64,000 nt of DNA, taken from positions 372,001 to 436,000 of the forward strand of contig FNPS01000002.1 of assembly GCA_900107365.1 (NCBI GenBank). Direction: 5' to 3'. The notes under the pieces were generated by a model. The model did no database searches, was not told where the DNA came from, and saw only the letters and a program-made list of their open reading frames with translations. Within the stretch, counting starts at the first letter, position 1. Each line of letters starts with the position of its first letter. The position numbers were made by a program, and so were the translations under genes. This document shows positions 16,110 through 26,900 of this stretch, piece by piece. Source of the DNA: Flavobacterium aquidurense (GTDB lineage Bacteria > Bacteroidota > Bacteroidia > Flavobacteriales > Flavobacteriaceae).

Positions 16110-19100
16110 ATGAGCCGTACAAATAAGGAACATTATTTTCTAGCCGGTGGTGGCGAAATGGGCGAATTGATTCGTGCCAAAGACTGGAGCAAAACAACAT
16201 TAGGAGATCCTGAAAACTGGCCACAGAGTCTTTGTACTATGGTCGCGATGGTGCTCAGTAATCCCTTTGGAATGTATATTGCCTGGGAAAATGAATATAC
16301 ACAATTCTATAACGATGCCTTTCGCCCTATTTTAGGCGCAACCAAACATCCTGTTGCTTTAGGCATAAGTTCACGCGAAACATTTGCAGAAATTTGGGAT
16401 ACAATTGGCCCTATGTTTACTGATGTTATGGAAGGGAAAGCAGTTAGTTTTCCTGACTTTATGGTTGTTTTAAATAGAAATGGATTTGACGAAGAATGTT
16501 ATTTTGATTTCTCTTACAGCCCAATTAAAAAAGAAGATGGAAAAGTTGGCGGTATCTTAGTGACCGTAATTGAAACCACAGAAAAGAAAAAAGCAACCGA
16601 AGCCTTAAAAGAAAGCAATGCAAGATTTATAAATAATATCATGCAGGCACCAGTGGCCATGTGCGTATTTAGAGGCGAAAACCATATTGTTGAAATTGCC
16701 AACGATCAAATGATCCAGCTATGGGGAACCACACTTGAAAAGGTAATTAACAAACCTGTATTTGAAGTACTACCACAATCAAAATCTATAGAAAACTTAC
16801 TTAATAATGTTTTTATTTCAGGCGAAAGATTTGTTGCCGACGAACAGCCTGTCGCATTAATCAGAAATGGAAAGACAACGGATATCTTTGTTAATTTTGT
16901 ATACGAAGCACTCAAAGATTCAGACGGCACAATTTCTGGCGTAGCAGCAGTAGCAATTGAAGTAACACCGCAAGTTGTAGCTCGTTCAAAAATTGTAGAA
17001 AGCGAGCAAAAAATAAGACAATTAGTAGAAAATGCACCCTTCCCTATTGCCGTTTATGTCGGAAAAGAAATGATTGTTGAATTGGCCAATGATTCTATTA
17101 TCAAAATATGGGGGAAAGGAAATGATGTTATAAATCGATCCTTTAAAGATGTAGTTCCGGAACTTGATAATCAATTGGTATTTGAACAAATTAATACTGT
17201 TTACGAAACCGGTCAATCTTTCCATACAAAAAATACGCCCCTTGATTTAACGGTTGATGGAAAACTACATACCTATTATTTCAATTACAGTTTAACGCCT
17301 TTATATGACGTAAATGGTAATGTATACGGTGTAATGAATACGGGAGTAGACCTGACTGATTTGAATGTTGCGAAGAAAAAAATAGAAGAAAGTGACAAAC
17401 GTTTCAGAAATACCGTAAAACAAGCTCCAGTTGGAATTACCATTTTACGTGGTTCCAACTACATGGTCGAAATGGCCAATGAAGCTTATCTGAGATTAGT
17501 TGACAGAGAAGAAAATACTTTTGTTGGTAAGCCTCTATTTGATTCTTTGCCAGAAGTTGAAGAAACAGTTAGCTCGCTTTTAAATGGTGTATTAACTACA
17601 GGTATTCCTTTTCATGGATACGAAGTCCCGATTCCTATAAAGCGTCATGGAAAACTAGAGACTTCTTATTTTGATTTTTTATATGCTCCTTTAAAAGAAG
17701 AAGACGGAACTATTTCAGGAATTATTGTAACTGTTACAGAAGTTAGTGAAAAAGTTGAAGTTCGAAAAGTAATAGAACAAAACGAAGAACGACTAAAAAT
17801 CATATTAGAAGCCAGTGAATTAGGAACTTGGGAATTAAATGTAAAAACCCGTGAACCAATTTATTCTCATCGTTATCTGGAAATTGTTGGCGGTTACAAA
17901 GAAAATGAAAAATTAACCCACGAACAATTGCTCACACATCTTCATCCAGATGATATGCACATTCGAAACAAGGCTTTCAAAGAAGCTCTTGCTTCAGGTT
18001 ATTTAAATTACGAAGCCAGAACAATCTGGATTGACGGATCTATTCATTGGATGGAAGGGAAAGGAAAACTTTTCTACGATGATGAAAATACGCCTGAAAA
18101 GTTAATTGGAACTATCAGAGATATCACTGAGGAAAAAAACCATCAACACGAACTCGAAGAAAGCGAAAAACGATTCCGCTCTTTAACCGAAAGTATTCCA
18201 CAATTAATCTGGGAAACGGATGAAAAAGGAAATGCCTTGTTCGCATCAGGAAAATGGTTCGAATATACCGGAATTCATCCCGACGGTGAATCGGAATGGA
18301 GAGCTATGATTCATCCTGATGATTTTGACGAAAATGCCCGAATATGGAGCCATAGTTTGGCTACAGGAGAAGCTTACCGCTGTGATGTTCGCGTTAGAAG
18401 AAAAGATGGCAATTACAGATGGCATGCCGTTATTGGCGAACCTGTTTTCGATATAGAGGATAAGATTTTAAAATGGGTGGGTGCCTTTACCGATATTCAT
18501 ACTGAAAAAGCATTTACCCACGAGCTGGAACAACAAGTTGCGGCCAGAACCAAAGAATTAAATTTAATGAACGAATCACTTCAAAAAAGTGAAGAACGCT
18601 ATCATTTAATGGTGGAAGAAGTTCAAGAGTATTCTATTATATATCTTGATCATCAGGGGACTGTGGAGAATTGGAATTTAGGTGCCGAAAAAATTAAAGG
18701 ATACAAGGCGGAAGAAATAATAGGGAAAAATTTCTCTAAGTTTTATACCGAAGAAGACAGAAAAAACAATCTTCCTCAGAAACTGCTGAATATTGCCATA
18801 GAAAAAGGAAAAGCAACGCAAGAAGGCTGGCGCGTTCGCAAAGACGGAACCTATTTTTGGGCAAGTGTCGTTATTACTGCAGTTCACAACAAAAAAGGTC
18901 ATGTCATTGGTTTTTCAAAAGTGACGCATGATCTTTCAGAAAAAAAGAAAGCCGATGATAAATTAAAATTAAATGCCTTAGAGCTGGAACAAAAGAATAC
19001 AGAACTGGAGAAAATGAATCAGGAACTACAGTCTTTTGCTTATATCTCTAGTCATGATTTGCAGGAACCTCTTAGAAAAATTCAAACTTTTGCTACGCTC

Positions 19101-19727
19101 ATCCTGGAAAAAGAGTTTGAAAATTTAACTGATAGCGGAAAAGATAAGTTTCAGCGCATGCAAAATGCGGCACAGCGCATGCAAACGCTTATTAATGATT
19201 TACTTTCCTACTCCAGAACAAATGTTCAGGAACGTGTTTTTGAGAAAACAGATCTCTCTAAAATTATTGCTGAAGTAAAAGACGATTTAAAAGAAGAAAT
19301 TGAGCAAAAAAATGCCACAATTGAAAACTGTGAAAACTGCGAAGCCAATATTATTCCGTTTCAATTTAGACAGCTTTTGTATAATTTAGTGAGCAATTCG
19401 CTTAAATTCTCCAATCCTGACACACCAATCATCATAAAGATTCAAAGTGAAATTAAAAAAGGAGCACTTTTGAATAATGAAAAATTGGAAGAAGGTACCG
19501 ACTATTGTCATATTAAAATTTCTGACAATGGAATTGGTTTTGAACAGCAATACAGCGCTAAGATTTTTGAGGTTTTTCAGCGTTTACATGGAAAATTAGA
19601 ATATACCGGAACCGGAATCGGACTCGCTATTGTTAAAAAAATTGTAGACAACCATAACGGAATTATTACAGCAACCGGCGAAAAGAACAAAGGGGCTACT
19701 TTTGATATTTATCTTCCGGTTCGATAA
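16110..19727 (+). CDS. Soluble multi-PAS sensor histidine kinase
   Basis: The 1205-residue kinase has no membrane segment. I count about seven PAS-type modules: about 1-150 (opening GGGEMGELIRAKDWSKTTLG), 165-290, 300-420, 425-545, 555-680 and 685-800 (both PAS_3-like, with LHPDD and IHPDDF), and 825-945. A dimerisation/phosphoacceptor helix follows with His982 in YISSHDLQEPLRKIQ. Then comes a HATPase domain (LLYNLVSNSLKFS N-box, DNGIGF, TGTGIGLAIVKK). It lacks an attached receiver; the free-standing receiver encoded 11 bp upstream is its probable partner. The stacked PAS modules suggest cytoplasmic sensing of several small ligands or redox states, none of which can be named. A shared terminator follows. 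Confidence 0.92.
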   Translation: MSRTNKEHYFLAGGGEMGELIRAKDWSKTTLGDPENWPQSLCTMVAMVLSNPFGMYIAWENEYTQFYNDAFRPILGATKHPVALGISSRETFAEIWDTIGPMFTDVMEGKAVSFPDFMVVLNRNGFDEECYFDFSYSPIKKEDGKVGGILVTVIETTEKKKATEALKESNARFINNIMQAPVAMCVFRGENHIVEIANDQMIQLWGTTLEKVINKPVFEVLPQSKSIENLLNNVFISGERFVADEQPVALIRNGKTTDIFVNFVYEALKDSDGTISGVAAVAIEVTPQVVARSKIVESEQKIRQLVENAPFPIAVYVGKEMIVELANDSIIKIWGKGNDVINRSFKDVVPELDNQLVFEQINTVYETGQSFHTKNTPLDLTVDGKLHTYYFNYSLTPLYDVNGNVYGVMNTGVDLTDLNVAKKKIEESDKRFRNTVKQAPVGITILRGSNYMVEMANEAYLRLVDREENTFVGKPLFDSLPEVEETVSSLLNGVLTTGIPFHGYEVPIPIKRHGKLETSYFDFLYAPLKEEDGTISGIIVTVTEVSEKVEVRKVIEQNEERLKIILEASELGTWELNVKTREPIYSHRYLEIVGGYKENEKLTHEQLLTHLHPDDMHIRNKAFKEALASGYLNYEARTIWIDGSIHWMEGKGKLFYDDENTPEKLIGTIRDITEEKNHQHELEESEKRFRSLTESIPQLIWETDEKGNALFASGKWFEYTGIHPDGESEWRAMIHPDDFDENARIWSHSLATGEAYRCDVRVRRKDGNYRWHAVIGEPVFDIEDKILKWVGAFTDIHTEKAFTHELEQQVAARTKELNLMNESLQKSEERYHLMVEEVQEYSIIYLDHQGTVENWNLGAEKIKGYKAEEIIGKNFSKFYTEEDRKNNLPQKLLNIAIEKGKATQEGWRVRKDGTYFWASVVITAVHNKKGHVIGFSKVTHDLSEKKKADDKLKLNALELEQKNTELEKMNQELQSFAYISSHDLQEPLRKIQTFATLILEKEFENLTDSGKDKFQRMQNAAQRMQTLINDLLSYSRTNVQERVFEKTDLSKIIAEVKDDLKEEIEQKNATIENCENCEANIIPFQFRQLLYNLVSNSLKFSNPDTPIIIKIQSEIKKGALLNNEKLEEGTDYCHIKISDNGIGFEQQYSAKIFEVFQRLHGKLEYTGTGIGLAIVKKIVDNHNGIITATGEKNKGATFDIYLPVR

Positions 19728-19840
19728 CGAATTAAATTCCAAAACTTAAGTATTAAAATTTCAAAAAATAAATTCCAAATTGCAAGAATGGGATACCAAA
19801 TTCCAACTTAAATTCTAAAAAACTTATATTTAATAAAAAA

Positions 19841-19866
19841 TCGGGAGCTTCATTTAGAGCTCCCGA
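19841..19866. terminator. Bidirectional intrinsic terminator
   Basis: TCGGGAGCT (19841-19849) and AGCTCCCGA (19858-19866) form a perfect 9-bp stem with an 8-nt loop, flanked by A-runs on the left and T-runs on the right. It can stop both the kinase transcript and the convergent acetylesterase transcript. Confidence 0.9.
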
Positions 19867-19894
19867 TTTTTTTTAGCTTTTAGTTTGATTATTA

Positions 19895-21808
19895 TTACAG
19901 GCTTCCTTCAAAAGGCGAAGCCGGCAAATTTTCTTTGTTGTATAAATTCGCCTGATTTGGATTATCTGCCCAGGCATATCGCACTCTTGTTGGGTTTAAA
20001 ATGGTTTCATTTGACAGGATAATTTTATCTCCTTGAATTACGGCATTAGCCCAAAGAAATTTTCCATCATTTCCTGCAATTTCAAAGGCTTTAAGAGGCT
20101 GATTATCTTTAGCCATTAAACCTGAACCGATATCTGTAAAACTTAGAACAAGTTGATTTCCTTTTTGTTCCATTGACTTAAAAAGTGGTCCGGAAGCCAC
20201 AAGATTTTTTTCTCCATAAACCATTTTTCGGGCCGATAGAGAAAGTCGTCTCCCAACATCGTATTTGTTTAAAGGATGAATGTCATTCCACTCTCCAAGA
20301 TCAATCGTAACTGCCATTCCTGTATTTGAAACAGCTAATGTGTTTTTTTGTTGTTGTCTTAAGGCTGCCCAATTGCTTTCTCCCGGCTCTGTCTTTGGTG
20401 CCATAAAGTTAGTAAGCTGCACGTATAAAAACGGAAAATCTCCTTGCTTCCACTCTGTTCTCCAATTCGTAATTAGGGTAGTCATCAAAGCGGAATATTC
20501 TTCCGGTTTTTTAGTGCTTGATTCGCCCTGATACCAAAGCACGCCTTTTATACCGTAATTTTTCAAAGGTGCAATCATTGCATTGTATAATCCGACTGGT
20601 TTCCATCTAATAAAAGTCTGTCCAGGCAAAGCAGCCATTTTTATTCCTAATTTATATTTCCAGGAACCTTTTAAGTCGATAACTTCATTACCCAAAAGCA
20701 GTTGGTATGGTTTGTCTTCAACAAAACCTCCTTTTCCTGAATTATTAATAACCCGAATGGCAATTTCATTTTTTCCTTCTTTTAAAAATTTAGCATCAAA
20801 AGAGTAAATCCTTGGCGGATACATATACGATGTTGTACCCACAAAATTACCGTTTACATAGACCGAATCAGCATCAACAATTCTTCCTAAAATAAGTTTT
20901 GCATTACTTTCCTTTAAATTTGAAACAGTAAATTCTTTTCGCAACCAAACTACACCATTTACATTTCCTAATTCCGTATCTGCCCAATAACCCGGAATAT
21001 TCATGTTTTTCCAGTCTGTATCTTCCAATTCAGGATTGGACCATTTATTCTTTAAACCCTCGTCCTCTTTATTAATTGTTGAATACCAGGTTGAACTTAT
21101 TTTTTTATCACTTTCCTCGATTTGACTACCTAAAGTTCCATCTTTAAACTTCTGGTATTCAGTATCATATTCCGGAAACTTTTTGACTGCTTCGGCACTG
21201 ATCCAGCATTCCGCAGGCGAACCACCCAAAGCGCTATTAATTAACCCAATCGGAATTTTATATTTTTGATAGATTTCATCGGCAAAAAAATAAGCAACCG
21301 CCGAGAATTTTAAAATGTTCCCGGGATTTGCAGAAAGCCATTCTCCAGAAGAAAGATCAACATTCTCTTTTGCAAATTCGTATTGATCAGGCACCAAAAA
21401 TTGTCTGATATTGCTATTATCAATTTTCGCAATTACATCTTTGTATTTATCCTTAACACGTTCCATTGGAAGTTCCATATTCGATTGTCCGGAACACAAC
21501 CATACATCTCCAATCAGAATGTTTTTCAGCACAATAGTATTACTTGCCGTTAATGTCATTCCGTAGGGTCCACCCGCCTTTTGAGACGGCAGCATAACCA
21601 TCCAATTTCCATCTTTTGCCGCTGTAGCTTTATATTTTTTTTGATTGAAGTTAATTTCGATCTTTTCATCCGGCGACGCCCAACCCCAAATTTTTAGAGG
21701 AATATCGCGCTGTAAAACCATTCCGTCGCTAATTAAACGCGGGAGTTTTATTTGAGCATAAATGCCATTGCAAAAGCACAAAGCAATAAGGATTACTATT
21801 CTCTTCAT
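19895..21808 (-). CDS. Sialate O-acetylesterase (SASA/SGNH) family esterase, probable xylan deacetylase
   Basis: The 637-residue secreted esterase has a signal peptide (core IVILIALCFCNGIYA). It begins with the typical IKLPRLISDGMVLQRDIPLKIWGWA block. The SGNH nucleophile Ser109 lies in CSGQSNMELPM, and a later GVLWYQGESS block and a NDIHPLNKYDVGRR catalytic Asp/His block complete the triad. A jelly-roll-like insert (WLRKEFTVSNLKESNAKLILG...VYVNGNFVG) lies in the middle. Family members deacetylate sialic acids or plant cell-wall glycans. Here it is the last gene behind susC and susD in a xylan locus, so acetyl removal from xylan or xylo-oligosaccharides is the best guess. Confidence 0.82.
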   Translation of the reverse strand: MKRIVILIALCFCNGIYAQIKLPRLISDGMVLQRDIPLKIWGWASPDEKIEINFNQKKYKATAAKDGNWMVMLPSQKAGGPYGMTLTASNTIVLKNILIGDVWLCSGQSNMELPMERVKDKYKDVIAKIDNSNIRQFLVPDQYEFAKENVDLSSGEWLSANPGNILKFSAVAYFFADEIYQKYKIPIGLINSALGGSPAECWISAEAVKKFPEYDTEYQKFKDGTLGSQIEESDKKISSTWYSTINKEDEGLKNKWSNPELEDTDWKNMNIPGYWADTELGNVNGVVWLRKEFTVSNLKESNAKLILGRIVDADSVYVNGNFVGTTSYMYPPRIYSFDAKFLKEGKNEIAIRVINNSGKGGFVEDKPYQLLLGNEVIDLKGSWKYKLGIKMAALPGQTFIRWKPVGLYNAMIAPLKNYGIKGVLWYQGESSTKKPEEYSALMTTLITNWRTEWKQGDFPFLYVQLTNFMAPKTEPGESNWAALRQQQKNTLAVSNTGMAVTIDLGEWNDIHPLNKYDVGRRLSLSARKMVYGEKNLVASGPLFKSMEQKGNQLVLSFTDIGSGLMAKDNQPLKAFEIAGNDGKFLWANAVIQGDKIILSNETILNPTRVRYAWADNPNQANLYNKENLPASPFEGSL

Positions 21809-21849
21809 TTTTAATTTTTTCTTTTAAGAATCAACGATCAATTTACGGC

Positions 21850-21883
21850 AAAAAGCCGAAAGGACTAACTCTCTCGGCTTTTT
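21850..21883 (-). terminator. Terminator between susD and the acetylesterase gene
   Basis: AAAAAGCCGA (21850-21859) pairs perfectly with TCGGCTTTTT (21874-21883), and the A/T tails serve both strands. Lying between the susD stop and the esterase start, it may reduce read-through so that SusCD is made in excess of the esterase. Confidence 0.75.
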
Positions 21884-22005
21884 TTGGAAACAAACTTATC
21901 TGTTATAAGGCATTGTTTAAAAATAACACTTATAACTACTGCTTACACTTTACTAACTAACTAAACTTTAAAGCTAATAAGTTTGTTTCCCTATTTAGTT
22001 TTATA

Positions 22006-23925
22006 TTAATAACCCGGATTCTGATAAGCTGCTTTTTCTTCAGCCGTCATAATCATGGCATCGAATTGCGATTGAGGAATCGGACGTAAATAGTGATATG
22101 GTTTAATGTCTCTGGCTACAGTAACCGGAGTATGATCTCCGTATGCCGTCCCGCAAATTTGGTAAGACCCTGAAAGCTCTGCCCATTTTTGAGTACGAAG
22201 TAAATCGAACCAACGATATCCTTCACCATAGTATTCACGTGAACGTTCTGCCAAAATATAATTAATATCAATAGTTGCAGGTGTTGCAGCAATCATTGCC
22301 GCACTGTTATCTGCTGATTTTGCAACATTACCATTATTATCAAATCTCCATTTTCCGGCACGAGCGCGTAGCACATTTACGAGTTCTCTGGCACTTTTCC
22401 CTCCTTGAGGAGTCGCCCCCATTACAGCAGCTTCTGCCGCTATTAAGTAAAGCTCTGACAATTTAGCGATATTGTAAGGACGCGTACTTGCAGCATTAGG
22501 CTGACCTAATCCTCCCGCTCCATCAGTACGGTAAACACCTAATTTCCATAAGCCAGGATATATAATTCTGCTAATACCACTTGGTGCGATCACAAAATCT
22601 GATCTTCCAGCCAAAACTCCTGCTCCTACACCTCCATTTGATGCATTGTACACAATCGAAGGATTTTCAGCATTAAGGAATGAAAGTATTGCCCCTCCGG
22701 GAGCGACTGGCAAGCCATTTGCATTATTCAATGTTGCATTGGTAACGCCCGCTTTGTTCCAGTTACCGCGGTACACTGTTGTAAACGTACCATCGTAACG
22801 CGAATCATTCGTTTTGTCAGCAAATGTATTTGCAATTACACCAATTGTTGGACACATACGAATATAAGGACGCCCTAAGTGTTGTTCTGCTTCACGTTGT
22901 ACAGAACTAACACCTGAACTTCTTAAATTAGTATAATTAGGAGTCATCATCCAGACAGCAAAATTCTCTGGTGCAGCACCATTAGAATAAGTTAAGCTAC
23001 TCGCATTAAAAAATTCGCTTTTTTCAGTGTGGTCAGCGTACAATAAAATTTCACTGTTACGATCATTGCTTCCTAAGTTTACGTCATAATACGTTGGTTG
23101 AAGAGCAAATGAACCATGAGAATCGATTCCGGCTGCAGCAACATCATAAGCTTTTTGAAAATACCAGGCCGCATCATGTCCGTCCGGGTCAACACGAGTC
23201 GCTTCCGGGTAAGTTGGAATATTATTTGGATTTTTCAGCCACCATGCATACGTTAAATAAGCCTTTGCCAAGAAAAGTCTGGCAGCCGTTTTAGTTACTC
23301 CTCCTTTTACTCTTCCCACATCAGGCAATTCATTTGCCGCTATTACTAAATCAGGAAAAATAGCCTTTGTATAAACTTGTGGTACGGTGTTTCTAACAGA
23401 AAATCTTGATGGACTTGTGTTGAATTTAAGTTCTCCTGCACCCAAATCTAATGGAACTCCACCGAAAGTCTGAACTAGCTGGAAATAATCAAATGCACGA
23501 AAGAATCTTGCCTCTGAAATCATTGCGTTTGAAATAGTTCCAATTGCCTGAGCATTTTCGATAATACCGCTGGCAGTATTGATGTTGATGAATGCAGGTT
23601 GCCACAAAGCATCAGTACGGCTCGAAGAAGGAGTAATCGATCCTACTCCTGAAAGGTCCATATCCTTGAAGTTTCCATCGGCACTTTGTGCGTAAGTTGC
23701 TTCATCAGTTCCGGTTTCGGTTGTATTGTAATAGTAACCTTGCCCATAGATATAGCGCAAGTGAGCATACATTGACGTTAATCCTCCCACAACCCCTTTT
23801 TCGGTTTTAAAATATTCGGGAGTGTAAATACTGCGGGGTTCTTCTTCTAAAACATTAGAACAGGCTCCCAGGAACAGCGTTATCATTGCTGTTACCATAA
23901 AAGTTTTTATTTGTATCGGTTTCAT
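22006..23925 (-). CDS. susD: SusD/RagB family surface glycan-binding lipoprotein
   Basis: This 639-residue lipoprotein (lipobox FLGACSN, Cys22) forms the lid of the SusCD importer on the cell surface. SusD hallmarks are EEEPRSIYTPEYFKTEKG at the start, EARFFRAFDYFQLVQTFGGVPL (the conserved helical core), AARLFLAKAYLTYAWWL, and the C-terminal ILAERSREYYGEGYRWFDLLRT and HYLRPIPQSQ. It starts 13 bp after the susC stop. No separate SusE/SusF-like binding protein is encoded nearby. In this locus its glycan is predicted to be (glucurono)xylan fragments. Confidence 0.95.
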   Translation of the reverse strand: MKPIQIKTFMVTAMITLFLGACSNVLEEEPRSIYTPEYFKTEKGVVGGLTSMYAHLRYIYGQGYYYNTTETGTDEATYAQSADGNFKDMDLSGVGSITPSSSRTDALWQPAFININTASGIIENAQAIGTISNAMISEARFFRAFDYFQLVQTFGGVPLDLGAGELKFNTSPSRFSVRNTVPQVYTKAIFPDLVIAANELPDVGRVKGGVTKTAARLFLAKAYLTYAWWLKNPNNIPTYPEATRVDPDGHDAAWYFQKAYDVAAAGIDSHGSFALQPTYYDVNLGSNDRNSEILLYADHTEKSEFFNASSLTYSNGAAPENFAVWMMTPNYTNLRSSGVSSVQREAEQHLGRPYIRMCPTIGVIANTFADKTNDSRYDGTFTTVYRGNWNKAGVTNATLNNANGLPVAPGGAILSFLNAENPSIVYNASNGGVGAGVLAGRSDFVIAPSGISRIIYPGLWKLGVYRTDGAGGLGQPNAASTRPYNIAKLSELYLIAAEAAVMGATPQGGKSARELVNVLRARAGKWRFDNNGNVAKSADNSAAMIAATPATIDINYILAERSREYYGEGYRWFDLLRTQKWAELSGSYQICGTAYGDHTPVTVARDIKPYHYLRPIPQSQFDAMIMTAEEKAAYQNPGY

Positions 23926-23938
23926 CGTTATCTTTTTT

Positions 23939-26900
23939 TTAAAATGTTAAATTAAGGCCAAGCAAGACAGTACGCGTTGAAGGCGTGTTTGTTCCCAATG
24001 TCAGCAAACGTCTTTTGTAAAAATCTGTTGTTGCTGCATTTTCATTACCATAGGAGTTGGTTTCAGGGTCCATACCTGTTTCTTTATGGTAAGGTGAATA
24101 GATTACGAATGGATTTTGTATGGTACAATAAAGACGAAATCTATCAACTCCTAAATCCTTGATAAATTTTTCTGTGACATTATAACCAAGGGTGATCGTA
24201 CGAATTTTAACGTAAGAAGCATCAAAGTATCCTAACGTAGATCCGTATTTTGGATTGTCATTACTTGTTGCACCTCCAGGTCTTGGATATTTTGCATCTG
24301 TATTTTCTGGTGTCCAATAGTCTACTTTTACGTTTCCTCTACGTCCGCTTAACATATTAAGGTAACCTGATGAAGAATATAGCGTACTAATAAGAACTCC
24401 TCCATCCTGAAAAGCACCTACCACGCTAAGATCTAAATTTTTGTAAGCTACACGAGTATTAAAACCTCCCTGAAAATTAGGGTTTACATCTATTATTTGT
24501 CTGTCTGCAGGTCCAATTTGTCTTGTAGGTGTACCATCTGCATTAAAATCTCCTGCATATTTAACTTTAATCATTCCTACATTTCCTCCTGGCTCATATT
24601 TAGTAAGATTTGCATCTCCCTGTTGCCAAAGTCCTATTTTTTGATAATCAAAAATTACATCAATTGGATGTCCTACAAACCACCAGTTGTTTTCATCTCT
24701 GGTTTGTCCTGACGAAAGTGCTGTCAGTTTGTTTTTATTTGAATAATAATTCACCCCAACATCCCAGGACCAACCATTAGCATTATCTACTATTGCACCG
24801 TTAAGCGTTAACTCATAACCTTTATTTTGAGTTTGTCCTACATTTGCTGTGTAGCTGCCCACACCTGCTGTTGGAGGCAGGTTGACATCCAGAAGAATAT
24901 TTTTTGTATCGGTAACATAATATTCAGCTGTACCGGTTAAACGATTTTTGAATAAAGCAAAATCTAGCCCGTAGTTCATAGTTGTAGAATATTCCCACCC
25001 TAATTCAGGATTAGGTAACTTAGACACATAGTATCCTGTTGTGGTTGTATCACCAAAATTGTACGGTCTGGACGCTAAAAGTCCAAGTGTTGAATAAGGG
25101 GCAACTGCCTGATTAGAAGTTTCTCCATAACCTGCGCGTAATTTTAACTGATCTAACCAGCTTACATTTTGCATAAAAGATTCATTTTTCACATTCCATC
25201 CAGCTGATACAGCAGGATAAGTATGCCATTTATGTCCTTCTGCCAATCTTGAAGAGGCATCTGATCGTATAGTAGCCGTAATCATATAACGATTGTCATA
25301 AGAATACATCGCACGCGCCATATAAGAGATCAATCCGCTTTTATAATAATCCTGATTGTCCGGGTTAATCGAAATTTCGCCTGCTGCTCTTCCTAAGTTG
25401 TAAAATTGAAAAGAATCAGAAGGAATATCTTTTGCATTAACTTGTGATTTGTTATAACTGGTTTGTTCTGAAGAGAACATAGCCACTGCATTCAACTGAT
25501 GTTTTCCAAAGCTGCGATCGTAAGAAAGCAAGTTTTGGATTGCCCAATTCGTACTAAGCGTGTTAATAATTTGAGCCGTAGAAACGGTTGTTGGATTCAC
25601 ACTAAATACTCCTTCACCTGTATATTGACCTCCACTTGTAGAACGGAAATTACCGCCTAAATCGATATGATATTTTAAGCCTTCTACACCAGGTATCTTT
25701 AACTCAGCATATAAATTGTTGTAAGAACTATATGCTTTTGTCTGGTCGATCCATTTATCTCCTAAATTTTCTACCGTTTCTCTGGTATATACCCAGTTTT
25801 CATCTAACGGCATTTTAACCGTTCTTTTCAAAGAACCATCTGCATTATACGGATTAGCAATTGGCGTTGTGCTTAATGTGTTGTACAAACTTAAGTTGGA
25901 TCCGTCTGTAATAGAGTAATTATTATTTGTAGTAAAACCAAATTTAAAATATTTTCCAATTGCCTGATCAACAGCACCTCTTAAAGTTAAACGACTGTAA
26001 TCCTGTCCTGGCAATACCGCTTCTTCTTTATAATAACTAGCTCCAAAATTGTAGTTACCGGTTTCAGTCCCGCTAGAAACGCCTATATCATGATTGGTTA
26101 CTATACCTGATCGAAACATCAGCTTTTGCCAATCTGTATTTACGTTATCAGCTTCGTCTACACCATTTGAATAAAGTGGAGCTGTAGAACCCGGTAGCGT
26201 CGCTATTTTACGCAAAGCCACAAATTCCGGACCGTCCATCATTGGGAATTTGGCAAAAATGTTTTTCAAACCACTGTACGTATTATAAGTAAAAGTAGCT
26301 TTTTGTCCTTTCTGACCTTTATTGGTAGAGATCAAAATAACACCATTAGCACCACGCGATCCGTAGATAGCAGTTGCCGAAGCATCTTTTAAGATGTCAA
26401 TACTTTTAATATTGTCCGGACTGATATCACCAATTGATCCTGCAAAAGGAATTCCGTCCAATACTACCAGTGGGTTATTGTCTGCTGTTAAGGAACGTGT
26501 ACCTCTAATACGAATTTGCATTTCGGCACCAGGTTTAGATGAAGTTTGCGTCATCTGAACTCCTGCCAAACGCCCCTGTAAAGCCTGTGTAATATTGGCC
26601 GATGGCACTTCGCGAACTATATCTCCTTTAATAGAAGCCACAGAACCTGTTACGGCTTCTTTTCGCTGAGTTCCATAACCAATAACAACAACCTCCTGAA
26701 GTGCATTAGAATTTTCCTGTAATACGGCATCAATCTTAGTTTTACCTGCAACGGGCACTTCTTTTGTTGTTAAACCTAAAAAACTAAATACCAACACTCC
26801 GTTAGAAGGAACATTTGATATTGTATAGTTTCCATCAAAACCTGTAACGACACCTGTTTTGGTTCCTTTAATATTCACATTTGCCCCGGGAATAGGTCCC

